From assembly GCA_025925185.1 (NCBI GenBank), contig JAICLV010000050.1:1-15368 (forward strand): a stretch of DNA of 15,368 nucleotides. The letters are read 5' to 3'. Every line of letters starts with the position of its first letter. The first letter of the stretch is position 1. This DNA comes from Acidothermaceae bacterium (GTDB lineage Bacteria; Actinomycetota; Actinomycetes; Acidothermales; Acidothermaceae). Positions 7,377 through 14,797 of the stretch are shown piece after piece. Position numbers and translations under genes: made by a program. The notes beneath the pieces were generated by a model, which did no database searches, was not told where the DNA came from, and was given only the letters and a program-made list of their open reading frames with translations.

Positions 7377-7877
7377 ATGCAGGTGACGATGACGGTGAAC
7401 GGCGAAGAGGTCACCCGCGACGTCGAGCCGCGCATGCTGCTCGTGCACTTCGTGCGCGACGAACTGGGCCTCACCGGCACCCACTGGGGCTGCGACACGT
7501 CGAACTGCGGCACCTGCGTGCTGTGGTTGGACGGCGAACCGGTCAAGAGCTGCACGGTGCTCGCGGCGATGGCGAACGGCCACAGCGTTCGCACGGTCGA
7601 AGACCTCGAACAGGGAACGGCGCTCGACCCGGTGCAGGAAGGGTTCGTGCGAGAGCACGGACTTCAGTGCGGGTTCTGCACGCCGGGCATGATGATGACC
7701 GCGCGCTGGCTGCTCGACCACAACCCCGATCCGAGCGACGCGGAGATCCGCGAGGCGATCTCCGGCCAACTGTGCCGCTGCACCGGCTACAAGAACATCG
7801 TGAAGTCCGTTCAGTGGGCGGCCAAACATCAGCAGATCCCAGCGCAGGCTGCGGCGGACGAGGTGAGCGCGTCATGA
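7377..7877 (+). CDS. coxS: CODH small subunit, [2Fe-2S] iron-sulfur protein
   Basis: 166 residues, the normal size. CoxS carries electrons from the molybdenum site to FAD through two [2Fe-2S] clusters. The N-terminal plant-ferredoxin-type site is Cys39, Cys44, Cys47 and Cys59 ([10 protein letters not shown]...SC). The C-terminal site is Cys98 and Cys101 (CGFC) with Cys133 and Cys135 (CRC). All eight ligands are present. The ATG at 7377 has AGGAGGG (7363-7369) 7 nt upstream. The gene overlaps coxL by 4 bp (ATGA, 7874-7877), so the two are probably translated together. Confidence 0.97.
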   Translation: MQVTMTVNGEEVTRDVEPRMLLVHFVRDELGLTGTHWGCDTSNCGTCVLWLDGEPVKSCTVLAAMANGHSVRTVEDLEQGTALDPVQEGFVREHGLQCGFCTPGMMMTARWLLDHNPDPSDAEIREAISGQLCRCTGYKNIVKSVQWAAKHQQIPAQAAADEVSAS

Positions 7878-10246
7878 CCACGGTTGAGGAGCGTCCGGCG
7901 AACCCAGTCGGATTCGGCCGGATGCTGCGAAAAGAAGACGCCCGGTTCGTTCGCGGCCAGGGGCATTACGTCGACGACCTGCAACTGCCCGGCATGCTGC
8001 ACGGCGCGGTGTTGCGCAGCCCGATGGCGCACGCGCGCATCGTCTCGATCGACACATCGGCGGCCGAGGCGCACCCCAAGGTCAAGGCCGTCATCACAGG
8101 GAAAACGCTGGAATCGTTGAAGTTGGCGTGGATCCCGTCGCTGTCGCACGACGTGCTCGCGGTGCTCGCCACCGACAAGGTGCGCTTCCAAGGACAGGAA
8201 GTCGCGTTCGTGGTGGCCGAAGACAGGTACGCCGCACGCGACGCGCTCGAGCTCATCGACGTCGAATACGAGCCGCTCGGCCCCGTGATGGACGCCCGCG
8301 CGGCGCTCGACGCGGGCGCCCCGGTGATCCGCGATGACATCGAGGGCAAGACCGACAACCACATCTTCGACTGGGAGTCGGGCGACGAGGCGGCCACCGA
8401 CGAGGTCTTCGCCAACGCGGAGGTCGTCGTCGCGCAGGACATGCTCTATCCGCGCGTGCACCCGGCGCCGATGGAGACCTGCGGCGCCGTGGCGCACATG
8501 GACCGCGTCACCGGGAAGCTGGTGATTTGGTGCACGTCGCAGGCGCCGCACGCGCATCGCACCCTGTACGCGTTAGTGGCCGGCCTGCCGGAGCACAAGA
8601 TCCAGGTCATCAGCCCTGACATCGGCGGCGGCTTCGGCAACAAGGTTGGCATCTATCCCGGATATGTGTGCGCGGTGGTCGGCTCGATCCTCACCGGCAA
8701 GCCGGTCAAGTGGGTAGAGGACCGTTCCGAGAACTTGATGTCGACGAGCTTCGCCCGCGACTATCACATGCACGGCGAGATCGCGGCGACCCGAGACGGC
8801 AAGATCCTCGGGCTGCGGGTCAAGGTGCTCGCCGACCACGGCGCCTTCAACAACACCGCGCAGCCGACCAAGTTCCCCGCCGGTTTCTTTCATGTGTTCA
8901 CCGGCTCGTACGACCTGCAGGCCGCGCATTGCACGGTGACCGGGGTCTACACCAACAAGGCGCCAGGCGGGGTGGCGTACGCGTGCTCGTTCCGCGTCAC
9001 CGAGGCGGTCTACCTCGTCGAGCGCCTGGTCGATTGTCTCGCCGACGAGTTGCACGTCGACGCGGGCGAGCTGCGGATGAAGAACCTGCTGCGCCCCGAG
9101 CAATTCCCGTACACCAGCAAGACCGGATGGGTGTACGACTCGGGCGAGTACCCGCGCGCGTTGCGGCTCGCGATGGACATCGCCGGTTACGAGGAGTTGC
9201 GCCGCGAGCAAGCGGAGAAACGCGCGCGCGGCGAGTTGATGGGCATCGGCATCTCCTTCTTCACCGAGACGGTCGGCGCCGGGCCGCGCAAGCACATGGA
9301 CATCCTCGGTCTCGGAATGGCCGATGGCGCCGAGGTTCGGGTGCATCCGACGGGCAAGGCCGTCGTCAGGCTCTCAGTGCAGACGCAAGGGCAGGGCCAT
9401 GAGACGACGTTCGCGCAGATCGTCGCTGAGGAGCTTGGCATTCCGCCCGAGGACATCGAGGTGATCCACGGCGACACCGACAACACGCCGTTCGGCCTTG
9501 GAACTTACGGATCGCGGTCGACGCCGGTCTCGGGAGCAGCGGTCGCGGTCGCGGCGCGACGGGTGCGCGACAAAGCGAAACTGATCGCGTCGGCGATGAT
9601 CGAGGCCTCGCCCGACGACCTCGAGTGGGAGAAAGGCCGTTGGTACGTCAAGGGAAATCCCACGCAAGGCAAGACGATCCAAGAGATCGCCTTCGGCGCG
9701 CACAGCAGCCTCGAGCTGCCCGAAGGCGTCGAAGGGCACTTGGACGCCGAGTGCGTGTACGACCCGCCGAACCTGACCTTCCCGTTTGGCGCGTACATCT
9801 GCGTCGTCGACGTCGACCGCGGAACCGGGCAGGTGAAGGTGCGCCGGTTCATCGCGGTTGACGATTGCGGCCCGCGGATCAATCCGATGATCGTCGAAGG
9901 CCAGGTGCACGGCGGCCTGGCCGACGGCGTCGGGATGGCGCTCATGCAGGTCATCGCCTTCGACAAAGACGGCAACTGCCTCGGTGGTTCGTTCATGGAT
10001 TACCTGTTGCCGACCTCGCTCGAGTGCCCGTCATGGGAGCTCGGCGAGACGGTCACGCCGTCTCCGCATCATCCGCAAGGCTTGAAGGGCGTGGGAGAGT
10101 CGGCCACCGTCGGCTCACCACCGGCGGTCGTCAACGCTGTCCTCGACGCGATTCAGGTTCGGCACGCCGACATGCCGTTGACGCCCGCGCAGGTGTGGCG
10201 GGCGATGCGGGGCAGCCCGTTCCGGACGGACCTCGCGATCGAATGA
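7874..10246 (+). CDS. coxL: CODH large subunit, form I molybdenum-copper catalytic subunit
   Basis: 790 residues, slightly short of the common 800-810. It binds molybdopterin cytosine dinucleotide and the Mo-S-Cu centre and oxidises CO with water to CO2, two electrons and two protons. Seen: GGGFG (251-255) for cofactor binding; AYACSFR (368-374) with Cys371 as the expected copper ligand; QTQGQGHET (503-511); and KGVGESA with Glu742, the expected active-site base. The AYxCSFR loop marks form I, whereas form II enzymes carry AYRGAGR. The variable x position is Ala rather than the common Arg. The ATG at 7874 overlaps the coxS stop and has GAGGTGA (7860-7866) upstream; the frame runs further upstream only as a shadow inside coxS. 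It overlaps the next gene by ATGA at 10243-10246. Confidence 0.97.
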   Translation: MTTVEERPANPVGFGRMLRKEDARFVRGQGHYVDDLQLPGMLHGAVLRSPMAHARIVSIDTSAAEAHPKVKAVITGKTLESLKLAWIPSLSHDVLAVLATDKVRFQGQEVAFVVAEDRYAARDALELIDVEYEPLGPVMDARAALDAGAPVIRDDIEGKTDNHIFDWESGDEAATDEVFANAEVVVAQDMLYPRVHPAPMETCGAVAHMDRVTGKLVIWCTSQAPHAHRTLYALVAGLPEHKIQVISPDIGGGFGNKVGIYPGYVCAVVGSILTGKPVKWVEDRSENLMSTSFARDYHMHGEIAATRDGKILGLRVKVLADHGAFNNTAQPTKFPAGFFHVFTGSYDLQAAHCTVTGVYTNKAPGGVAYACSFRVTEAVYLVERLVDCLADELHVDAGELRMKNLLRPEQFPYTSKTGWVYDSGEYPRALRLAMDIAGYEELRREQAEKRARGELMGIGISFFTETVGAGPRKHMDILGLGMADGAEVRVHPTGKAVVRLSVQTQGQGHETTFAQIVAEELGIPPEDIEVIHGDTDNTPFGLGTYGSRSTPVSGAAVAVAARRVRDKAKLIASAMIEASPDDLEWEKGRWYVKGNPTQGKTIQEIAFGAHSSLELPEGVEGHLDAECVYDPPNLTFPFGAYICVVDVDRGTGQVKVRRFIAVDDCGPRINPMIVEGQVHGGLADGVGMALMQVIAFDKDGNCLGGSFMDYLLPTSLECPSWELGETVTPSPHHPQGLKGVGESATVGSPPAVVNAVLDAIQVRHADMPLTPAQVWRAMRGSPFRTDLAIE

Positions 10247-11199
10247 CCACGCAAGATCCGCGCGCGCACGCGGAGGAGTTAAGAAAAGGCGGCGCCGCGT
10301 TCGTGTTCGCGACCGTCGTGCGCGCCGAGCGGCCGACGTCGGCGAAGCCCGGCGCGCACGCGGTCGTGCACCCGGACGGCACGATGGTGGGGTTCGTCGG
10401 CGGCGACTGCGCGCAGGCCAGCGTTCGGGCGCAGGCACTAGTGACGTTGGCGACCGGGGAGCCACTGCTGTTGCGCATCGCGCCGGACGAGCCCGCCGAT
10501 GGCACCGCCCCGCAGACCGCGCGCGACGGCGCGCTCACAGTGCACAATCCCTGTTTGTCAGGGGGCGTTTTGGAGGTCTTCCTGGAACCCAGCCTGCCTA
10601 CTCGGCGCGTTGTCGTGCACGGCTCGTCGCCGATCGCGGTCGCGTTCGCCGACCTCGCCCGCTATCTCGGGTACCGCGTCGACGCAGCGGCGTCAGCGGC
10701 GTTTGACTCCCGCGCGCAAGCGCCGTTCGCCGTGGTGGTCGCGTCGCACGGCGACGACGAGGCCGAGCCGCTCATCGCCGGTGTGCGTTCCGGCGTCGCG
10801 TACGTCGGATTGGTCGCGTCGCGTCGGCGCGGCCCCGAAGTGCTGGCCGCGCTCGACTTGAGCGATGAGGAGAAGTCGCGGATCCGCACGCCCGCGGGCA
10901 TCGACATCGGGGCGCGTTCGCCGCAAGACGTCGCGGTCTCCATCATGGCGGAGATCATCGCCACGCACGAGCAGGAGGCGCAAAGGACGGGGAGCGCCGC
11001 GCTCCCCGCGTCGTCCCCGACGGAGTCACCGGCGACTGCGATGTCGCCCGCGACAGCGATCGATGTGGTGTGCGGGATGACCGTCGCGGCGGTCGACGCC
11101 ACCTTGCATGCGGACGTCGACGGCGTCCGCTACTGGTTCTGCGCCGCCGGATGCCGGCGGGCGTTCCTCGCCGAGCCGACGGCGTTCGTCAGCCGATGA
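10243..11199 (+). CDS. XdhC-family protein with C-terminal YHS metal-binding domain
   Basis: 318 residues with three parts. The first is a CoxI-type N-terminal domain with VGGDCAQ (Cys56) and HNPCLSGG (Cys104). The second is an XdhC Rossmann-like domain (about 122-245, ending TPAGIDIGARSPQDVAVSI). After an Ala/Ser/Pro linker comes a YHS domain (about 273-318) with IDVVCGM (Cys277), His289 and FCAAGC (Cys300, Cys304). XdhC proteins bind or mature the Mo cofactor; YHS/TRASH domains bind transition metals and are best known from heavy-metal ATPases and sensors. The two cofactor-domain cysteine motifs differ from those of the long paralogue at 2681-3805 (SGGCVE, TCGG). The gene overlaps both coxL and coxD by ATGA, so it belongs to the core operon. 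I infer a role in building the Mo-Cu site. Known cox clusters have coxF and coxI as XdhC members; which one this is remains open. Confidence 0.92.
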   Translation: MTTQDPRAHAEELRKGGAAFVFATVVRAERPTSAKPGAHAVVHPDGTMVGFVGGDCAQASVRAQALVTLATGEPLLLRIAPDEPADGTAPQTARDGALTVHNPCLSGGVLEVFLEPSLPTRRVVVHGSSPIAVAFADLARYLGYRVDAAASAAFDSRAQAPFAVVVASHGDDEAEPLIAGVRSGVAYVGLVASRRRGPEVLAALDLSDEEKSRIRTPAGIDIGARSPQDVAVSIMAEIIATHEQEAQRTGSAALPASSPTESPATAMSPATAIDVVCGMTVAAVDATLHADVDGVRYWFCAAGCRRAFLAEPTAFVSR

Positions 11200-12074
11200 G
11201 CGGACTGTTCGCGGACGTCGACACCGTGCAGGACCGGCTGGCCGCGAACGATTACCTCGCCGATCGCGGACTGTCTACCGCGCTGTTTCTCGCGGCGACG
11301 TTGCCGCAACCGATCCTGCTCGAAGGTGAGGCGGGCGTCGGTAAAACCGAGGCGGCGAAGAGCCTCGCGCGGGTCATCGACACGCCGCTGTTCCGGCTGC
11401 AGTGCTACGAAGGCATCGACGTGTCCGACGCGCTTTACGAGTGGAATTACCCGCGTCAGTTGCTCGAGATCAGGGTCGCCGAGGCGAGCGGTCGGGAAGT
11501 GAGCGAGGCGGCGCTGTTCGGCCCGCAGAACCTCATCGAGCGGCCGCTGCTGCAGGCGTTGCGGCATCGCGGTCCGCGCCCGGCGGTCTTGCTGATCGAC
11601 GAGGTCGACCGGGCTGACGACGAGTTCGAGGCGTTCCTTTTCGAGTTGCTCGCCGAGAGCACGGTGACGATTCCGGAACTGGGCACCCTCGCCGCGGAGT
11701 TCCCGCCGATCGTCGTCTTGACCTCGAACCGCACCCGCGACTTGCACGACGCGCTGAAACGCCGCTGCCTTTACCACTGGATCGATTATCCGACCGCCGA
11801 GCATGCCGCCCGTATCGTGCGACGTCGGGTGCCGGGCGCGGCTATTCCCCTGGTGCAGCAGGCTGTTGCGGCGGTCGACCGCATTCGCAGGCTCGATTTG
11901 CAAAAGCAGCCCGGTGTCGCGGAGGTCATCGACTGGGTCGCCGCGCTTGAGGCGCTCGGCATCGATGTCCTCGACGCGGACGGCGCCGACGCAACGATGG
12001 GCTCGGTGTTGAAGTACCGCGAGGACGTCGAGCTGGCGCAGCTTCGCCGAGACGAGTGGCTCACCGGGAGCTGA
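11196..12074 (+). CDS. coxD: CoxD, MoxR-type AAA+ ATPase for CODH maturation
   Basis: 292 residues. CoxD in Oligotropha (Afipia) carboxidovorans is needed to add sulfur and copper to the immature Mo centre; MoxR ATPases generally act with VWA-domain partners as metal-insertion chaperones. Seen: Walker A GEAGVGKT (44-51), Walker B LLIDEVDR, sensor-1-like VVLTSNRTRDL and RRC arginine-finger region. The gene starts in the ATGA overlap with the XdhC-YHS gene and is the last of the rightward operon. Its last 14 bp overlap the end of coxE on the opposite strand, instead of coxE following it on the same strand as in many cox clusters. Confidence 0.95.
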   Translation: MSGLFADVDTVQDRLAANDYLADRGLSTALFLAATLPQPILLEGEAGVGKTEAAKSLARVIDTPLFRLQCYEGIDVSDALYEWNYPRQLLEIRVAEASGREVSEAALFGPQNLIERPLLQALRHRGPRPAVLLIDEVDRADDEFEAFLFELLAESTVTIPELGTLAAEFPPIVVLTSNRTRDLHDALKRRCLYHWIDYPTAEHAARIVRRRVPGAAIPLVQQAVAAVDRIRRLDLQKQPGVAEVIDWVAALEALGIDVLDADGADATMGSVLKYREDVELAQLRRDEWLTGS

Positions 12075-13305
12075 GTCGCGGCTCGCGTCGGCTCGCGTCG
12101 GCGATGACATCGACGACCTCGCGAAGCGCCGAAAGGCTGTGCCCGCTTAAGAACGCGTCGCAGTAAGGCAGCGCGGCGGCCATGCCGCCGACGGCCGGCC
12201 GGTATCCGACGTCGGCGCTGCGCGGGTTGACCCAGATGACGCGGTGGGCGAGCCGGTGAAGTCGAGCCATCTGCTCGCCCAACAACGCCGGGTCGTCGCG
12301 CTCCCAACCATCGGAGATGATGACGACCACCGCGCCGCGCGCCATGCCTCTTCGGCCATGCGTGCCGAGGAAACTCTCGATCGCCATGCCGATGCGGGTG
12401 CCACCTCGCCAGTCTGGCGCGGCTGCGGCGGCGCGGCTGATTGCCAGTTGCGGTTGGCTGCCGGAGAGTTCCTTGGTGAGCCGGGTCAATCGGGTCGCAA
12501 AGGTGAAGACCTCCGCCTTTGGCATCGCCGCGTTCGCGTGCAAGAACTGCACGTACGCGCGCGAATACGCCTCCATCGAACCCGAGATGTCGCACAGCAC
12601 GACCACCCGACGAGCTCGGTCGATGCGCCGTCGGTGGATCCGGGCCACGGGGTCGCCGCCGGTGCGCGGCGCACGGCGCAAGGTGGCCCGCAGGTCGAGC
12701 CGGTCGCCGTTGGGACGTCGGCGACTGCGTCGTCCGCGCCGGAGCGGCGGCGCAAGCCGCAGCTGGCGCATCAACGCCTCGAGCTGGGCGAGCTCGTGGG
12801 CCTCGAGCTCGCCGAAGTCGACGCTGGCCAGTCGGTCGACGTCACTTGCGACGGTCGGAATAGCGATCGGACGACGTGGTGCCACGTCGTCCGCTCCGTC
12901 GCCGGATCCGGCGTTCGAGGCGTCCGGGCCGGCGCTGAACGAGCCTCCGCTGCCGTCTCGCTCGTTGCGGCCGTGCGGGCTGGCGTCGTCAGCGCGACGC
13001 GTTTTCGGCTTCGGCGCGTTGGGATCACCGCGGCTCTCGCCAAGCGCGCCAGGGTCGGGCAGGCCGCGAAACACTTGGGCGAAAACACGGTCGAAGATCG
13101 GCAGGTCGGCGCGGTTGACCACCAATGTGACCCGCGCCGTCCAATAAAGGTCGGTCAGCGATCGCGCAGAGACCGTCCGCACCGAGCGCGCGAACCGCAT
13201 CGCTTGCGTCGGTGTCGTCTCAACGCCGGCGGCCCGTAGCAGCGCGGCGAATCGCGCCGCCAGGCTCGCGAGGTCGGTCGCGGAGTCGGCACCAGGGGAG
13301 GTCAA
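12061..13305 (-). CDS. coxE: CoxE, von Willebrand factor A domain protein, partner of CoxD
   Basis: 414 residues with a TTG start at 13305 (MTSPGADSATDLASLAARF). I see no ATG or GTG between the preceding gene and the conserved N-terminal region (AALLRAAGVETTPTQAMRFAR), so TTG is the likeliest start, though without a clear Shine-Dalgarno sequence. After a charged, Gly/Asp-rich middle part (about 90-140) comes the VWA domain. Its MIDAS metal site is complete: DISGSM (Asp239, Ser241, Ser243), GGT (Thr303) and SDG (Asp332). VWA CoxE proteins pair with MoxR-type CoxD in maturation of the CODH metal centre. It is downstream of the beta-propeller lipoprotein gene with a 41-bp gap and may share its transcript. 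The frame also stays open upstream to about 13713, but that part is a shadow of the lipoprotein gene. Confidence 0.92.
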   Translation of the reverse strand: MTSPGADSATDLASLAARFAALLRAAGVETTPTQAMRFARSVRTVSARSLTDLYWTARVTLVVNRADLPIFDRVFAQVFRGLPDPGALGESRGDPNAPKPKTRRADDASPHGRNERDGSGGSFSAGPDASNAGSGDGADDVAPRRPIAIPTVASDVDRLASVDFGELEAHELAQLEALMRQLRLAPPLRRGRRSRRRPNGDRLDLRATLRRAPRTGGDPVARIHRRRIDRARRVVVLCDISGSMEAYSRAYVQFLHANAAMPKAEVFTFATRLTRLTKELSGSQPQLAISRAAAAAPDWRGGTRIGMAIESFLGTHGRRGMARGAVVVIISDGWERDDPALLGEQMARLHRLAHRVIWVNPRSADVGYRPAVGGMAAALPYCDAFLSGHSLSALREVVDVIADASRREPRLSSR

Positions 13306-13346
13306 CCCGCGTGCGTCGATGTGATGCAGCCTATCGCCCCGAATCT

Positions 13347-14630
13347 TTAGCCGCCGTCGGAGAAAACCATCAGCGCGCCGCTGTAACAGGCGACCCACAC
13401 GTGGTGCGTCGCGTTGTCGTACGCAATGCCGATCGGGTCTTTCTTCGTCTCCACCGTCTGCACGATGCGCATGTCGCTGGAGCGCAGTTTGGTCATCGTG
13501 TTGGACATGTAGTTGACGACGTACAAGTAACCGCCGTCCGGTGAGATCGCCATGCTGCGCGGCGCGCGCCCGGTAGCCACCCGATGCGTCACTTTGCCCG
13601 TCGTCAGGTCGATTTTGTCGACGACACCGTCGCCGTTGACGGTCGCGTACAGCCAGTGCCCGTCGGGACTGATGACCAGATGTCGCGGCGCAGAACCGAC
13701 GCGCTCGATCCACGAAACGTCGAACGTCCGCAAGTCAAGGACGGCGATCCGCGTGCTGCCCATGACGGCGATGTACGCGGTCTCGCTTGAGGGGTCGACG
13801 ACGATGCCGCGCGGGTAGGCGCCGATCGGGATCTGCTTGATTTCCTTGCCGGTGGCGGCGTCGATGACGCTCTCGGTGTAGGAGCACCAGTTCGACACCA
13901 GCACGTACTTGCCGTCGGGCGTGACCGCCACGTACTTCGGGACGGCGCCTACCTCGATCACTTGATCGATCGTCAACGACGCGGTGTTCACCCGGTAGAC
14001 GAAGCTGTTCGAGTAGTGGTCGGCCGGTTTGCAGACGTCGGAGCCCTCCCGGTCGAATGGCGCCGCGCCGTACATGGAGTAGTTCGAGATGTAGGCGCTC
14101 GCGCCGTCGGGGCTGAACGCCGCCTCGACGGGGGCGCCCTTGTAGCTGCCCGGGTATTGCGGATATCCGAAGTCGGCGAGCCGCACTTTGTCGGGGATGA
14201 TCTTCACCAGTTTGAAGTCGCGGTCGTACACGTTGATCGTGTGCAGGTACATCATATTTTGCGCGAAGAACAGTCCGGTGCCCGACGACACCACCGACTT
14301 CGGGTCGAGATGGCTGTAAATCGTCTTCACCAGCCGCAGCGGCCCGGTCGGTGGCGGGGGCGGGGGTGGTGGTAAGGGTGACCCGGACGTCGTGGGGGTG
14401 GTGCGCGCCGACGGTTGGGCCACGTCGCTCGACGGCAGGACCGACGACGGACTCACCTGCGCCGGCGTCGCGGCCGCGGGTGTCAGCGGGGGCGGCGTCG
14501 ATGGCGGCGTCGATCGCAGTGAGGATGGAAGGGGGTCGGCGGCGGTGTGCGCCGTGCAGCCCGCCGCGAGCCCCGCCGCCACGAGCAGTGGGACGACGCG
14601 CAGGCACCAGCGGGTGGGCATGCGCGCCAT
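13347..14630 (-). CDS. Secreted lipoprotein with YVTN-type beta-propeller
   Basis: 427 residues. A signal peptide with lipobox LAAGC (21-25) would leave a lipid-anchored Cys25 outside the membrane. A Ser/Thr/Pro-rich linker (about 26-97) ends in a run of prolines. The rest is a beta-propeller of YVTN/YncE type, with blade repeats ending in phrases such as AVTPDGKYVLVSNW, VISPDGHWLYATVNGDG and AISPDGGYLYVVNYMSNT. Such propellers serve as binding or scaffold domains and some act in redox or metal handling; no catalytic site can be named. The ATG at 14630 is used; ATG at 14621 is an alternative, and neither has a clear ribosome site. It lies 41 bp upstream of coxE on the same strand, back-to-back with rplU. 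Whether it serves the CO locus or is a bystander is open. Confidence 0.85.
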   Translation of the reverse strand: MARMPTRWCLRVVPLLVAAGLAAGCTAHTAADPLPSSLRSTPPSTPPPLTPAAATPAQVSPSSVLPSSDVAQPSARTTPTTSGSPLPPPPPPPPTGPLRLVKTIYSHLDPKSVVSSGTGLFFAQNMMYLHTINVYDRDFKLVKIIPDKVRLADFGYPQYPGSYKGAPVEAAFSPDGASAYISNYSMYGAAPFDREGSDVCKPADHYSNSFVYRVNTASLTIDQVIEVGAVPKYVAVTPDGKYVLVSNWCSYTESVIDAATGKEIKQIPIGAYPRGIVVDPSSETAYIAVMGSTRIAVLDLRTFDVSWIERVGSAPRHLVISPDGHWLYATVNGDGVVDKIDLTTGKVTHRVATGRAPRSMAISPDGGYLYVVNYMSNTMTKLRSSDMRIVQTVETKKDPIGIAYDNATHHVWVACYSGALMVFSDGG

Positions 14631-14660
14631 TGTGACGGACGCGACGTGGAGTGGCCCGGA

Positions 14661-14691
14661 TTGAGCGGTCCAGGCGGCGGTCCGCTACGCT
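14661..14691 (+). promoter_or_regulatory. Candidate rplU-rpmA promoter
   Basis: TTGAGC (14661-14666) and TACGCT (14686-14691) are separated by 19 bp, slightly longer than ideal. The -10 is a good actinobacterial TAnnnT match. It would give a leader of about 100 nt before the rplU GTG. It shows that rplU has its own promoter here rather than relying on rne. Confidence 0.45.
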
Positions 14692-14699
14692 TATGGGTC

Positions 14700-14780
14700 G
14701 GCGCGCCAAGTCGCGCCCGTTCCCGCGTGTCCGCCTTCGACCTCGTCGAGATGGCAGGCGGGATCCCCGTGACAGGTCGA
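14700..14780 (+). promoter_or_regulatory. Structured rplU leader, two possible hairpins
   Basis: Hairpin 1: GGCGCG (14700-14705) with CGCGCC (14712-14717), six GC pairs around a 6-nt loop. Hairpin 2: TCGACCT (14737-14743) with AGGTCGA (14774-14780), seven pairs enclosing 30 nt, closing 6 nt before the AGGAG ribosome site. L21 operons of several bacterial groups have autoregulatory leaders. I cannot match this one to a known leader family, and GC-rich DNA gives such stems by chance. Confidence 0.3.
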
Positions 14781-14797
14781 GCAGGTAGGAGTCCGCG

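Noticed and set aside
7523..7873. N-terminal extension of coxL in the same frame
   Set aside because: It lies wholly inside coxS and does not look like CoxL; the conserved N-terminus begins after the ATG at 7874.
9865..10242. Extension of the XdhC-YHS frame into coxL
   Set aside because: It is a shadow of the coxL 3' end; the XdhC sequence starts at the ATG at 10243.
12081..12100. 10-bp direct duplication (GCTCGCGTCG twice)
   Set aside because: Two copies in the 3' end of coxE with low complexity; not a mobile-element target duplication that I can support.
12244..13239. 331-codon open frame on the plus strand opposite coxE
   Set aside because: Antisense shadow; the minus strand encodes a VWA protein with an intact MIDAS site.
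13306..13713. N-terminal extension of coxE
   Set aside because: This Arg-rich stretch is an out-of-frame reading of the lipoprotein gene on the same strand; homology-like sequence starts at the TTG at 13305.
14342..14370. G-rich run as a regulatory or G-quadruplex element
   Set aside because: It is explained by the polyproline codons of the lipoprotein linker on the minus strand.
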